Below, piece by piece: positions 7,778 to 17,783 of a stretch of 36,566 nt of DNA. The translations under genes and the position numbers were made by a program. Below the pieces are notes generated by a model that did no database searches, was not told the origin of the DNA, and worked only from the letters and a program-made list of their open reading frames with translations. Position 1 is the stretch's first letter, and the number at the start of each line of letters is the position of its first letter. Source of the DNA: Methylobacter sp. (lineage in GTDB: Bacteria; Pseudomonadota; Gammaproteobacteria; Methylococcales; Methylomonadaceae); contig JAUXTH010000135.1 of NCBI GenBank assembly GCA_030679035.1, positions 1-36,566 on the forward strand, given 5' to 3'.

Positions 7778-8908
7778 GTGGATCAAAATTACTTGATCAA
7801 TTTAGTGTCCGGACTGTTTGGTTCCAAAAAGGAGGTTGAAACTCGAACCAGTCTTCCTCGCGCATATAGAAGTGTGAGTGAGCCCAGCGGACTTACCGGA
7901 GTTGCCAGGTATTTGAAAAGCCAGGAAGTTGTGCCGGTGCTAAGTGGAGTTGCCAGGTATCTGGAAAGCTTGGAAGAGTTGTCGGCAGCTGAAGAAGTAT
8001 CAACAGCCCAAGAGGTTGTTGACCACTTTGAAAATCATGAAAAAGCGTTAACGGCAGATGTTGGTCAGGAGCAAGAAACAGTATCCAGTGTTGCCAGGTA
8101 TTTGGAAAAACTGGATCAGTTTCCTGTGAGTAGCGTTACCAAGTATATGGCAAGACAGGCTATATTCGCAAAAACAGAGCCGAAAATAAGCAGTGTTGCG
8201 AAGTACATGGCAAAGCAGGCTTCTGTTACAAAAAAAGCATCCGCAGTAAGCAGCGTTGCGAAATATGTGGAAAAACAAGCGAAGTCGCCTGTTATCAGCA
8301 GCGTTTCTAAGTATTTAATGAAGCAGTCTATATCTGCCAGAAATACAGCAGCAGTAACGAAGGTCGGTAAATATCTTGAAGACGAGTCTATCGCCGCGAG
8401 AAAGGCCGCCGCCGCCGCTATAGTCGCCAGGTATTTGGAAGAACAGCGCCTACTTGCTAAAGAGCAAGAAAAAGAAAAAGAAAGAGAACAGCAGTTGGCG
8501 AGAGAAAAAGAGATGCAAAAGGCACAGGAAAGAGCTGTAGCGGCGACAGCAGCAACCGGAGTGGCTAGGTATTTGGAAGAGCAGGCAATTTTGGCGAAAG
8601 AAAAACCACCGGTAAGCGGTGTTGCCAAGTATGTGGCAAAACAAATTGTATCCAAAAAAGAAGCGCCTATTTTAAGTGGAGTTGCAAAGTACGTAGCAAG
8701 ACAGGCAATTCATGCAAAAGAAGCTCCGATTTTAAGTGGAGTCGCAAAGTATGTGGAAAGAGCGTCGATGACCGCAAAGAAAATGCCTAAAGTAAGCGGA
8801 GTTGCTAAATATATGGAAAAAAAAGCAGTATCTCCGGCTACAAGTAGCGTCTCTAAATACTTGACCAGGCAAAATATTGCTGCAAAAGCAAGCCTAGCAA
8901 AAGTGTGA
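7778..8908 (+). CDS. VARYL-repeat protein, soluble, 15 motif copies (unknown function)
   Basis: I do not recognise a named family. The 376-residue product starts with GTG at 7778, preceded by a GGGGG ribosome site that overlaps the end of the upstream gene, so the two are almost certainly cotranslated. It has no signal peptide or membrane helix. It is built from 15 copies of (S/T)(G/S)V(A/S/T)(R/K)Y(L/V/M), with the central V at residues 42, 58, 105, 120, 140, 160, 176, 196, 216, 262, 282, 302, 322, 342 and 357. Most spacings are exactly 20 residues, others 15-16, with two longer gaps; the second gap holds a highly charged helix rich in K/E/R/Q (about 221-252). Linkers are basic and predicted helical. 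Repeats are diverged in codon use, so the protein motif rather than the DNA is being conserved. Position between tkt and tal suggests a link to RuMP metabolism, for example as scaffold or enzyme linker, but that is inference. Confidence 0.87.
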   Translation: MDQNYLINLVSGLFGSKKEVETRTSLPRAYRSVSEPSGLTGVARYLKSQEVVPVLSGVARYLESLEELSAAEEVSTAQEVVDHFENHEKALTADVGQEQETVSSVARYLEKLDQFPVSSVTKYMARQAIFAKTEPKISSVAKYMAKQASVTKKASAVSSVAKYVEKQAKSPVISSVSKYLMKQSISARNTAAVTKVGKYLEDESIAARKAAAAAIVARYLEEQRLLAKEQEKEKEREQQLAREKEMQKAQERAVAATAATGVARYLEEQAILAKEKPPVSGVAKYVAKQIVSKKEAPILSGVAKYVARQAIHAKEAPILSGVAKYVERASMTAKKMPKVSGVAKYMEKKAVSPATSSVSKYLTRQNIAAKASLAKV

Positions 8909-9039
8909 TTTGTCTGTAAAGAATTAGATTTCTGTATAGGTAAGCGGGAGCCCTCTCTATGCTAGATTGTCGCTATCATGTGTGGTTTCCAAAACTATAT
9001 GGATGTGTGATCTTGGGTTTCTGCGAAACATGACTCATT

Positions 9040-9085
9040 AAAAGCAATCGTTTTCTCCCCAGATAAGGTAGAGCGATTGCTTTTT
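9040..9085 (+). terminator. Rho-independent terminator after the VARYL genes
   Basis: AAAAGCAATCG (9040-9050) pairs with CGATTGCTTTT ending in a T run (9074-9085). The loop is long (23 bases). It lies about 130 bp after the second VARYL stop codon and before the transaldolase leader, so the VARYL transcript probably ends here and tal is a separate unit. The rest of 8909-9039 shows no gene. Confidence 0.7.
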
Positions 9086-9110
9086 GATGATTAATCACTG
9101 CTACTCACTG

Positions 9111-9116
9111 TATAAT
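9111..9116 (+). promoter_or_regulatory. Candidate -10 element for tal
   Basis: A perfect TATAAT stands at 9111-9116, about 110 bp before the tal ATG and just after the terminator at 9040-9085. No good -35 is seen at 16-18 bases upstream, so the call rests on the -10 and the position. Confidence 0.4.
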
Positions 9117-9225
9117 CCTGCCCCTGCAATTATAGTGGATGTCATGCGCGTATATTCTGAATAAATTTGGAAATAACGAGTGTATGTCTTGAATTTTTTT
9201 AAATCTTAAAATAAAGGAGCCTCTA

Positions 9226-10212
9226 ATGGCAAAGACTTTACTTGAACAACTGAGAGAAATGACCGTGGTGGTTGCCGATACGGGTGATATCCAGGCGATT
9301 GAAACCTTCAAGCCGCGCGATGCCACGACTAATCCTTCATTGATTACTGCCGCAGCTCAAATGCCGCAATATCAAGGAATCGTTGATGATACCTTGAAAG
9401 GCGCCAGAGAGACTTTAGGTAAAGATGCATCAGCAGCACAAGTGGCTACCCTTGCTTTCGAACGGCTAGCCGTTTCTTTCGGACACAAGATACTTGAAGT
9501 CATTCCGGGACGGGTTTCCACTGAAGTTGATGCGCGTCTTTCTTTCGATACTGATGCCAGTATCCGCGTGGGTCGTGAACTGATTGCCATGTACGAAGCG
9601 CAAGGCGTTTCGCGCGAGCGGGTTCTGATCAAAATTGCTGCGACTTGGGAAGGTATCCAAGCTGCCGCCGTTCTGGAAAAAGAAGGCATACACTGCAATC
9701 TAACGTTATTATTTGGTATTCATCAAGCTATAGCCTGTGCCGAGAATGGAATCACCCTGATTTCACCTTTCGTTGGACGTATCCTTGATTGGTACAAAAA
9801 AGATACCGGTCGTGATTCTTATGCTCCAACTGAAGATCCAGGCGTTCTGTCGGTTACAGAAATCTACAACTACTATAAAAAATTCGGCTATAAAACCGAA
9901 GTTATGGGCGCCAGCTTCCGTAACGTGGGTGAGATAGTTGAATTGGCAGGTTGCGATTTATTGACTATTGCGCCATCTTTGCTGGCTGAACTTCAATCAA
10001 CCGAAGGTGAGCTGGTTCGCAAACTGGATCCTGCAAAATCAGCCAGTGCAGCAATTGAAAAAATAACCATTGATAAAGCGACTTTTGATCGCATGCATGC
10101 TGAAAACCGCATGGCTTCTGAAAAATTGGCAGAAGGTATCGAGGGCTTCACTAAAGCGTTAGAGTCGTTAGAAGAAATTCTGGCGGCAAGATTGGCGACT
10201 TTGGAAGGATAA
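9226..10212 (+). CDS. tal: Transaldolase
   Basis: Transaldolase moves a dihydroxyacetone unit between sugar phosphates and serves the fructose 6-phosphate rearrangement arm of the RuMP cycle. The 328-residue product is of the TalB type: [10 protein letters not shown] at residues 31-40 with the catalytic Asp32, [14 protein letters not shown] at 95-108 with the Glu100 region, and the Schiff-base lysine at 136 within [23 protein letters not shown] follows at 157-164. AAGGAG precedes the ATG at a good distance. It shares direction with hps-phi-tkt but is separated from them by the VARYL genes and a terminator. Confidence 0.97.
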   Translation: MAKTLLEQLREMTVVVADTGDIQAIETFKPRDATTNPSLITAAAQMPQYQGIVDDTLKGARETLGKDASAAQVATLAFERLAVSFGHKILEVIPGRVSTEVDARLSFDTDASIRVGRELIAMYEAQGVSRERVLIKIAATWEGIQAAAVLEKEGIHCNLTLLFGIHQAIACAENGITLISPFVGRILDWYKKDTGRDSYAPTEDPGVLSVTEIYNYYKKFGYKTEVMGASFRNVGEIVELAGCDLLTIAPSLLAELQSTEGELVRKLDPAKSASAAIEKITIDKATFDRMHAENRMASEKLAEGIEGFTKALESLEEILAARLATLEG

Positions 10213-10369
10213 TTAAGTTAAGCCATCCGGCCTGGATTCTTTATCTATAGTCGGGTGGCGAAGACTTACTTCCACCATGTAACACGCAGGCCAAGTGTTA
10301 AGTTTCGTAGAACCACCTCAATACGGAATCTAACTGAACAATAAGTGAGGTGTATTTTGGAAATATATT

Positions 10370-10891
10370 ATGAATAATCTTACAGCGCTTTCATTAAGTA
10401 TTGCCGGTCTGGCTGGATTAGCAACATTCTTGGCAGTAGGGCCTCTTAGCGGCATCTTTCTAATTTGGGCTGCAACAATTGCATGGGCGGCTTACTTTTT
10501 CCTGGGAGCGAACCAGGAAGCCTTAAAAAACACCATCGTGTGTGGAATCTTCGGTGTTTTTATGGCTTGGTTAGCGGCTATTGAACTCACTACTATTCCA
10601 TCTACAGCGGTACTTGGCTTCCCTATTTGGGCGGCTGTTACAGTAACATGTTCAGTATTGGTTCTGTGTCTTGCGGCAAATATTCCAGCATTGGCAACAA
10701 TACCAGCCAGCGTTCTTGGATACTCGTCTACATTCGCATATCTGCTGCAAACTCCTGAAAAATTGACTAAAGACGTTTTGTTGAGCGCATCTTTGGACAA
10801 CCCGCTGATCTTAATATCCATCTCTATTGTAGTGGGTACATATTTCGGTCAGTTTTCTGGACAGCTGAGCGCAAAACTGCAAGAAAAATAA
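10370..10891 (+). CDS. DUF1097-like small integral membrane protein
   Basis: The 173-residue product is almost wholly hydrophobic, with about five membrane helices (roughly residues 5-45, 55-75, 80-103, 105-125 and 140-162). The pattern of an N-terminal segment with IWAATIAWAAYFFLGAN, then KNTIVCGIFGVFMAWLA, resembles the DUF1097 (YcdZ-like) family, whose function is unknown to me. The ATG at 10370 has only a weak ribosome site (GGAA). It follows tal by about 160 bp and is closed by a strong terminator at 10957-11025. A role in C1 metabolism is possible only by position. Confidence 0.7.
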   Translation: MNNLTALSLSIAGLAGLATFLAVGPLSGIFLIWAATIAWAAYFFLGANQEALKNTIVCGIFGVFMAWLAAIELTTIPSTAVLGFPIWAAVTVTCSVLVLCLAANIPALATIPASVLGYSSTFAYLLQTPEKLTKDVLLSASLDNPLILISISIVVGTYFGQFSGQLSAKLQEK

Positions 10892-10956
10892 TTTACCCTT
10901 CGGCTTCGTAAGTTTAAGTCGTGTGTAAAGTTAATTTCCAAGAGTAATCTGCATTT

Positions 10957-11025
10957 CTGGCCGCCTCTCATCCATCGATTTAGTCTGTGAACTATTTTTG
11001 TGAATGAGGGCGGCCAGCGCTTTTT
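10957..11025 (+). terminator. Rho-independent terminator after the DUF1097-like gene
   Basis: CTGGCCGCCTCTCAT (from 10957) pairs with ATGAGGGCGGCCAG (11004-11017), a GC-rich stem with one mismatch and an internal loop of about 32 bases. It is followed by CGCTTTTT. It marks the right end of the C1 block. Confidence 0.75.
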
Positions 11026-11488
11026 AAGCCCCTTTTTTTGTGACGAAGCATGAGCACGTGCTTCACAAAAATGCAATTCAATCAACCAGCAACGTTTGCA
11101 TTGATGTTCGGTTAATCTCGCGCCGCTTACATATATTGCGACGACCAGACTTTGTCGGCCTTCCTTTACTAGTCGCGATGTTTTTACGCTAATTACCTAA
11201 CTGTTTTACATCCAGGATAACCGGTACACTCCCAGTACTGCTTTGTCGTCGCGCTATGCTGTTCAGAGTGTTGTAGTGATGATAGAGAACCGCATTTGTT
11301 CGCGATTGATGCGCTTCACTGCGTTCAGCGATACTACAGCCTACGAAATATCGGATTTCGTAATGCTTCATCAGCGGGTTACGCGCCATAGTCATATGAC
11401 CTGTAAATGAACTTTTTGCTGAAATTATGCAGAATTTATCATTATAGGCTATACTTTAATCGTTCTAAATAACTATATTGTTACTACA
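11026..11488. other. Gene-free accessory spacer with degenerate repeats
   Basis: No gene is supported here. A bulged stem TTTGTGACGAAGCA / TGCTTCACAAA lies at 11037-11069. At 11300-11365 there is a REP-like stretch with GCGCTTCACTGCGTTCAGCG and a perfect 8-bp hairpin TACGAAAT/ATTTCGTA at 11342-11362. This resembles dispersed intergenic repeats and can be read as a spurious minus-strand frame (11189-11395). A TATACT hexamer at 11450-11455 could be the -10 for the rloA-like gene, but no matching -35 is seen. Confidence 0.5.
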
Positions 11489-12790
11489 ATGCTTATTCGT
11501 TTCGGGTGCTCCAACTACAAATCCATCTTTAGTTATCAAGAGCTAATCTTTACTGCATCCAGTCTAAAAGACGCTCAATCTGACCTTATTAATAATATAG
11601 GTATTCCTGAGCATATTTTGCCGAGTATTGCACTCTACGGTGCAAATGCGTCTGGAAAAACAAATATGATTGAAGCCTTACATTTCTTCGTGCGTTTCAT
11701 TAGAAGCTCTTATAGAGAAGCCGCACCTAATGGTATTAATAGGCCAACTTTTAAACTCAGTCCAGATGCAGTAAATCAGGTGAGCGAGTTTGATATGGAT
11801 TTTATTTTAGATAATAAACATTACCATTATGGATACAAGATTAATGATGAGATTGTTATGGAAGAATGGCTATTTTCTTACGCCTATGAAAATCGTAAAT
11901 CCCGGACGGTTCTGTTTCATAGAAGCATAGAAGAAGCTACTGAATATAAATTTAGTAAATATTTAAAAGGTGAAAATAGGATAATTGCTAAGCTCACAAG
12001 AGCAAACAGTTTATATTTGAGTTCTGCCGCACAAAATAATCATGATCTTCTTAGTGGGATATATGATTATTTTAGGTTAAATTTTTCATATAGATTCGAT
12101 CAATTACTACAATCGCCTATTATAGCAAGCCGCCTTAAAGAATACGGAACAATAGATCAAGTAAGTAGTTTTTTAAAAAATTCTGGAACGGGGATAGAGG
12201 CGATTGAATTAAAGGTGAAAGAACGTGATGGTGATGAACTTAAGATATTAAATAAATTTCAAGAAGTTTTTAAAGATACTCTAGGCGATACTTCTAAAAA
12301 TGTTCATTTTAAAGATGTTGATGCAATTGAACTAGCTCATAAAGACCAAAGCGGAAACCTTATCCCTTTTGATCTAGAAGATGAAAGCTTAGGGACTAGA
12401 GCAATGATCGCTTTATTAGCCCCTGTATTTAAGGTTTTAAATACAGGGGGGGTTTTTGTTGTTGATGAAATTGAATCAAGCTTGCATGTACTATTGACGC
12501 TTCAAGTAGTTAAATTATTCAGCCGCAAAGAAACTAATCCCAAAGGGGCTCAATTAGTTTTTACCACTCATGAGACCAATATCCTGTGTAATAATATTTT
12601 GAGGCGAGACCAAATTTGGTTTTCAGAAAAGTCTTTTGATGGTGAAACTATTATCGCGCCATTGACAGATTATGAGTTACGCGCCACGGATAACTTTCAG
12701 AAAGGTTATTTAGAAGGACGATTTGGCGCAATTCCTTTTTTAGGCGACATTCAAAAGCTATTCCAGATTGAAAACAACGGCAATGGCTAG
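11489..12790 (+). CDS. RloA/AbiL-type AAA ATPase of a putative phage-defence pair
   Basis: This 433-residue protein is an OLD/ABC-like ATPase (AAA_15/AAA_21 group). The N-terminus LIRFGCSNYKSI is the usual beta strand before the P-loop. The Walker A GANASGKT lies at 51-58, an ABC-signature-like segment LEDESLGTRAMIALL near 296-310, Walker B VFVVDEIESSLH at 322-333, and the switch histidine in FTTHETN at 358-364. Paired with an RloB gene that overlaps its stop codon, it matches the two-gene RloAB module, the same architecture as AbiL. Such pairs are associated with abortive infection and restriction loci; anti-phage activity here is inferred. The gene is clearly more AT-rich than dapB and dnaJ beside it, has no obvious ribosome site, and is surrounded by degenerate repeats, suggesting horizontal acquisition. 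Confidence 0.87.
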   Translation: MLIRFGCSNYKSIFSYQELIFTASSLKDAQSDLINNIGIPEHILPSIALYGANASGKTNMIEALHFFVRFIRSSYREAAPNGINRPTFKLSPDAVNQVSEFDMDFILDNKHYHYGYKINDEIVMEEWLFSYAYENRKSRTVLFHRSIEEATEYKFSKYLKGENRIIAKLTRANSLYLSSAAQNNHDLLSGIYDYFRLNFSYRFDQLLQSPIIASRLKEYGTIDQVSSFLKNSGTGIEAIELKVKERDGDELKILNKFQEVFKDTLGDTSKNVHFKDVDAIELAHKDQSGNLIPFDLEDESLGTRAMIALLAPVFKVLNTGGVFVVDEIESSLHVLLTLQVVKLFSRKETNPKGAQLVFTTHETNILCNNILRRDQIWFSEKSFDGETIIAPLTDYELRATDNFQKGYLEGRFGAIPFLGDIQKLFQIENNGNG

Positions 12791-13448
12791 GAAAATCCCT
12801 CAATCAAAATCGACTAGCCGAAAGCTAGGGACGAAACCACCAAAATTTTTAATTATTGCTTTTTGCGAAGGAAAGAATACTGAACCCGAATATCTTAAAA
12901 GCTTTGCAAAGCATTATGGTAACGGCTTAGTAAGGGTGGAGCCGGTTGCCCCTGCTGGTGTTCCATTAACGGTTGTTGAAAAAGCTGTTACTAGGAAAAA
13001 AGGCTTAGACGCTAAGAAGAAAATGGATAGTTTTGATAGTCTTTATGAAGTCTGGGCGGTATTTGATAGAGACGATCATCCAAATATTTCAAAAGCGATT
13101 GATTTAGCAAGAGGTAATAACGTTCATACAGCCATATCTAATCCATGCATAGAGATTTGGCCATTGTTGCATTTTACTTTTCATCGGTCTTATATTCATA
13201 GGCATGATCTACAACGTGAATTAGCTAAATATATGGCAAGCTATCAATCCAATGGGAGCAAACTAATTGATTATGAACTGATAAAAGATAATTTTAATTA
13301 CGCCAAATCGAATGCTGAAAGCCTATTAGCAGATCATGAAGCGACTGATAATCCTTACGGAAATCCTTCAACAACTTTCTATAAGCTACTTGAGAGAATA
13401 ATTGAAAATGGCATTGCTCCCAAGTCACTTCAGCCATTAGTACAATAG
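12783..13448 (+). CDS. RloB-like (AbiLii-type) Toprim-like putative nuclease
   Basis: The product (221 residues from the ATG at 12783) has the RloB signatures: FCEGKNTEPEYLKSF at 27-41 with the catalytic-type glutamate, VWAVFDRDDHPN at 90-101 with the DxDD acidic cluster, and the conserved SNPCIEIWPLLHF at 119-131. The E...DxD arrangement is that of Toprim-like metal-dependent domains, so it is probably the effector nuclease partnered with the upstream ATPase. The ATG overlaps the ATPase stop by 8 bp, indicating translational coupling; an in-frame TTG at 12768 is less likely. The N-terminal 20 residues are basic and probably flexible. Like its partner it is AT-rich relative to the flanking housekeeping genes. 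Confidence 0.87.
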   Translation: MARKIPQSKSTSRKLGTKPPKFLIIAFCEGKNTEPEYLKSFAKHYGNGLVRVEPVAPAGVPLTVVEKAVTRKKGLDAKKKMDSFDSLYEVWAVFDRDDHPNISKAIDLARGNNVHTAISNPCIEIWPLLHFTFHRSYIHRHDLQRELAKYMASYQSNGSKLIDYELIKDNFNYAKSNAESLLADHEATDNPYGNPSTTFYKLLERIIENGIAPKSLQPLVQ

Positions 13449-13576
13449 CAAGTAATCCTGATGAAGCCTTGCGGAATTCCGGCGAGAGCTTGCGGCTTCA
13501 ATTATCCGGTATTCCAACTACGCCACATACGCGGCTGTATCGAAGAACTACATCAATATTCCCCCAGGCCAATTAA

Positions 13577-14383
<807 letters not shown>

Positions 14384-15529
14384 TTATCCTGTTAGTTTGT
14401 CGAAAAAGCTTTTTACGCCGTCAGTCCATGAAGACTCTTGCGGGCTGTGATGTTTGCCGCCGCCGGATAGGGATTCGCTAAGCTGCTGAACCAAGGCTTT
14501 TTGTTCTTTGGTCAGATGCACCGGCGTTTCGATTTGCACCTTGCACAGCAAATCGCCGACCGCTCCGCCTCTGACCGGCTTGACGCCTTTGCCGCGCAGC
14601 CTGAACAATTTCCCGGTTTGCGTTTCGGCAGGGATTTTCAGCAGCACTTTGCCGTTTAAGGTAGGCACTTCCAACTCGCCGCCCAAGCAGGCGGTAGGGA
14701 AACTGATCGGCACTTCGCAATATAAATTCGCGCCGTCACGGGTAAAGATCTGGTGATCTTTTACCTGAACCTGAACATAAAGATCGCCTGCCGGACCACC
14801 GTATTCCCCGGCTTCGCCTTCGCCAGCCAGACGGATTCGGTCGCCGGTATCGACGCCTGCCGGAATTTTTGCGGACAGGGTTTTATTTTCCTGGACTCTA
14901 CCCTGGCCGTAACACACGCCGCAAGGGTCTTTGATCTGTTTGCCGGAGCCGCGGCAGGTTGGACAAGTTTGCTGAACCGAGAAGAAACCCTGCTGCATCC
15001 TGACTTGGCCGTGACCGTGACAGGTCGAACAGATAACCGGGCTGGAACCTTTTTTGGCGCCGGAACCGCTACACTCGCCGCAGGTAACCAGTACCGGCAC
15101 ACGGATTTTGGCATCGGTGCCGAACACGGCTTCTTCGAGTGTTAATTCCAGGTTGTAGCGCAGGTCTGAACCGCGTTGAACGTTGCTCCGCTGCTGCTGT
15201 TGCCGACCGCCGCCGAAAATGTCGCCGAAAATGTCACTGAAACTTTCACCCGCGCCAAAACCGCCGAAACCGCCTGCACCGCGTCCACCGCCCATCGAAG
15301 CGTCAACTCCGGCATGGCCGAACTGGTCGTAGGCAGAGCGTTTTTTGGGGTCGGATAAGACTTCGTAAGCTTCTTTAATCAGCTTAAACTTGGCTTCGGC
15401 TTCCACCGGATTGTCTTTATTCCGGTCAGGATGATGCTTCATCGCCTTACTGCGATAGCTTTTCTTAATCTCTGCATCACTGGCGTTTCTGTCTACACCG
15501 AGAAGCTTGTAAAAATCTTCTTTTGCCAT
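14384..15529 (-). CDS. dnaJ: Chaperone DnaJ
   Basis: DnaJ (Hsp40) stimulates the DnaK ATPase and delivers unfolded clients. The 381-residue protein has all type I domains in order: J domain with the HPD in [11 protein letters not shown], a glycine/phenylalanine region ([20 protein letters not shown]), a zinc-binding region with four CxxCxGxG units ([32 protein letters not shown]), and the C-terminal substrate-binding domain. It starts [20 protein letters not shown]. It is separated from dnaK by 288 bp that include an inverted repeat, and is nearly contiguous with dapB downstream. Confidence 0.98.
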   Translation of the reverse strand: MAKEDFYKLLGVDRNASDAEIKKSYRSKAMKHHPDRNKDNPVEAEAKFKLIKEAYEVLSDPKKRSAYDQFGHAGVDASMGGGRGAGGFGGFGAGESFSDIFGDIFGGGRQQQQRSNVQRGSDLRYNLELTLEEAVFGTDAKIRVPVLVTCGECSGSGAKKGSSPVICSTCHGHGQVRMQQGFFSVQQTCPTCRGSGKQIKDPCGVCYGQGRVQENKTLSAKIPAGVDTGDRIRLAGEGEAGEYGGPAGDLYVQVQVKDHQIFTRDGANLYCEVPISFPTACLGGELEVPTLNGKVLLKIPAETQTGKLFRLRGKGVKPVRGGAVGDLLCKVQIETPVHLTKEQKALVQQLSESLSGGGKHHSPQESSWTDGVKSFFDKLTG

Positions 15530-15698
15530 GGTTCAATATTCTATTGTTGGATTTTGGTGATTATCATCGTCTGATATTGCCCCGGATACCCCGTGAAGAG
15601 GATAAGATACGTACGGCAATGTTGCTAAACTCTTTGGCTACGAGGCTCCCGATAGGTATCGGAAAGTCAGCATGCTCAATCAATAATCGATGTTTATT

Positions 15699-15770
15699 AA
15701 ACCGCAAAAAGAACACGAAGGGACACGAAGTTTTTCCTTCGTGAGCTTCGTGTTCTTCGTGGTTTTATGC
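15699..15770. repeat. Phased inverted repeat between dnaK and dnaJ
   Basis: AACCGCAAAAAGAACACGAAG followed by GGACACGAAG (about 15700-15730) is mirrored by CTTCGTGAGCTTCGTGTTCT and TCGTGGTTTT (about 15739-15766). Each arm repeats a CACGAAG unit at about 10-base phase, around a short TTTTTC loop. It could act as an intercistronic terminator or attenuator that lowers dnaJ relative to dnaK, or may be a small dispersed element. The remaining part of 15530-15817 shows no gene. Confidence 0.6.
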
Positions 15771-15817
15771 CTTAAGTTAATGCGTATGGGGGTAAGGTAC
15801 GCCCCCAAACTGACATT

Positions 15818-17749
15818 TTACTTCTTGTCGTCGTCTTTAACTTCTTCAAACTCGGCATCGACAACACCGTCATCGGCCGTCGCATGCTCTGAAGAACCGT
15901 GAGCGCCGGACGCTTCACCTTCTGACGCCGATTTTTGCGCGTAAACGCGTTCAGCCAGTTTGCCTGATAACTCGGTTAAGGCATTCGTTTTAGCTTCAAT
16001 TTCCGCTTTATCGTCGCCTTTAACCGCTGTTTTCAGTTCCTCAATCGCATGTTCGATGCTGATTTTTTCATCAGCGCCGACTTGATCGCCCAGTTCTTTC
16101 ATCGATTTTTCAGTCGCGTGAATCATACCGTCCGCATGGTTGCGAGCATGAACCAGTTGTGTCAGCTTGCGATCTTCATCGGCATGCGCTTCGGCATCTT
16201 TAACCATGCGATCCACTTCGTCATCCGATAAACCGCTGGATGCTTTGATAACAATCGATTGTTTTTTGCCGGTCGCCTTGTCTTTGGCGGACACGTTCAA
16301 AATACCGTTGGCATCAATATCGAATGCGACTTCAATTTGCGGCACACCACGCGATGCAGGTGGAATGTCGGACAGATCAAAACGCCCCAGCGATTTATTC
16401 GCCGATGCGACTTCGCGCTCGCCTTGCAACACATGAACGGTTACTGCGGTTTGGTTGTCGTCGGCGGTTGAGAAAACCTGCGATGCATTGGTTGGAATCG
16501 TGGTGTTTTTCTCGATCAGTTTGGTCATTACGCCGCCCATAGTTTCGATACCCAACGATAACGGGATAACGTCCAACAGCAACACGTCTTTAACTTCACC
16601 GCCCAGAACGCCCGCCTGGATCGCTGCGCCTAAAGCCACCGCTTCATCAGGGTTAACGTCTTTACGCGGTTCTTTGCCAAAAATGGCTTTTACCATTTCC
16701 TGCACTTTCGGCATACGGGTTTGACCGCCGACCAAAATCACGTCATTAATATCCGATGCCGATAACTTCGCGTCTTTCAGTGCCATTTCGCAAGGGCCTT
16801 TAGTGCGGTTAATCAGCTCTTCAACCAATGATTCCAGTTTGGCGCGAGTCAGCTTGACATTTAAATGCTTAGGGCCTGATGCATCTGCGGTAATGTAAGG
16901 CAGATTCACATCGGTTTGTTGGCTTGAAGACAATTCGATCTTGGCTTTTTCCGCCGCTTCTTTCAAACGTTGCAAGGCTAACGGATCGTTATGCACGTCA
17001 ACGCCGCTTTCCTTTTTAAACTCGGCGGCCAAAAATTCAATGATTCTTGAGTCGAAATCTTCACCGCCCAGGAATGTATCGCCGTTGGTTGATAACACTT
17101 CGAATTGGTGCTCGCCTTCAATCTCGGCGATTTCAATAATCGAAATATCGAACGTGCCGCCGCCTAAGTCATACACCGCGATTTTGGTGTCGCCTTTAGG
17201 CTTGTCCATGCCGAAAGCCAATGCTGATGCAGTCGGTTCATTGATGATACGTTTAACTTCAAGGCCGGCAATACGGCCGGCGTCTTTAGTTGCCTGACGT
17301 TGCGAGTCATTAAAATAAGCCGGTACGGTAATGACCGCTTCGGTGACTTCTTCGCCCAAATAGGCTTCAGCGTCTTTTTTCAGCTTCATCAAAATACGCG
17401 CTGAAATTTCAGGAGCCGCCATTTTTTTGCCGTGAACTTCAACCCAGGCATCGCCGTTTTCAGCTTCGACGATTTTATAAGGCACCATTTTGATGTCTTT
17501 TTGTACGACATCGTCTTTAAAACGACGACCGATCAAACGCTTGATCGCAAACACGGTATTTTTTGGGTTGGTAACGGCCTGGCGTTTTGCCGACTGTCCT
17601 ACCAATACTTCATCATCGCTGGTAAAAGCAATAATGGAAGGCGTAGTGCGCGCACCTTCGCTGTTTTCAATTACTCTTGCGACGCCATTTTCCAATACCG
17701 CAACGCACGAGTTTGTTGTTCCTAAATCTATGCCTATTATTTTAGCCAT
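15818..17749 (-). CDS. dnaK: Molecular chaperone DnaK (Hsp70)
   Basis: DnaK is the ATP-driven Hsp70 chaperone working with DnaJ and GrpE in the cytosol. The 643-residue product begins [18 protein letters not shown] (phosphate 1 motif), contains [14 protein letters not shown] (phosphate 2), [12 protein letters not shown] (adenosine site), the linker [12 protein letters not shown] and the beta-sandwich substrate-binding domain, then a helical lid and an acidic tail ending EEVKDDDKK. The length is standard. It is preceded by grpE with an intervening inverted repeat, and followed by dnaJ. Expression is expected from the CIRCE-controlled promoter upstream of hrcA. Confidence 0.99.
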   Translation of the reverse strand: MAKIIGIDLGTTNSCVAVLENGVARVIENSEGARTTPSIIAFTSDDEVLVGQSAKRQAVTNPKNTVFAIKRLIGRRFKDDVVQKDIKMVPYKIVEAENGDAWVEVHGKKMAAPEISARILMKLKKDAEAYLGEEVTEAVITVPAYFNDSQRQATKDAGRIAGLEVKRIINEPTASALAFGMDKPKGDTKIAVYDLGGGTFDISIIEIAEIEGEHQFEVLSTNGDTFLGGEDFDSRIIEFLAAEFKKESGVDVHNDPLALQRLKEAAEKAKIELSSSQQTDVNLPYITADASGPKHLNVKLTRAKLESLVEELINRTKGPCEMALKDAKLSASDINDVILVGGQTRMPKVQEMVKAIFGKEPRKDVNPDEAVALGAAIQAGVLGGEVKDVLLLDVIPLSLGIETMGGVMTKLIEKNTTIPTNASQVFSTADDNQTAVTVHVLQGEREVASANKSLGRFDLSDIPPASRGVPQIEVAFDIDANGILNVSAKDKATGKKQSIVIKASSGLSDDEVDRMVKDAEAHADEDRKLTQLVHARNHADGMIHATEKSMKELGDQVGADEKISIEHAIEELKTAVKGDDKAEIEAKTNALTELSGKLAERVYAQKSASEGEASGAHGSSEHATADDGVVDAEFEEVKDDDKK

Positions 17750-17783
17750 TGAGTTCTCCAGACTTGAATTTATTTAAAATTGT

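Noticed and set aside
8116-8655. 179-codon frame on the minus strand opposite the second VARYL gene
   Set aside because: It is the antisense of a repetitive gene (YLATPL-type repeats mirror the VARYL codons) and has no ribosome site or independent support.
7778-8908. Possible CRISPR-like or satellite array from repeated GTTGCCAAGTAT-type sequence
   Set aside because: The repeats are at 60- or 45-48-base spacing in a single open frame, are diverged at synonymous positions, and have no conserved long direct repeat with unique spacers; they encode the VARYL motif.
10221-10260. GCCATCCGGC / GTCGGGTGGC stem after tal as a terminator
   Set aside because: The pairing relies on G-T pairs and there is no T run; it may be a weak structure but does not support a terminator call.
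11189-11395. A 68-codon minus-strand frame in the spacer before the RloA-like gene
   Set aside because: It runs through REP-like and hairpin sequence, has no ribosome site, and its residue pattern (SIAERSEAHQSRTN) is the familiar translation of dispersed repeats rather than of a folded protein.
13449-13576. Possible attachment site or repeat between the RloB-like gene and dapB
   Set aside because: I found no direct repeat matching the left side of the island and no tRNA or integrase nearby, so the insertion boundary cannot be defined from this window.
14753-15145. 130-codon plus-strand frame opposite dnaJ
   Set aside because: It lies fully antisense to the zinc-finger region of dnaJ, whose motifs are unambiguous.
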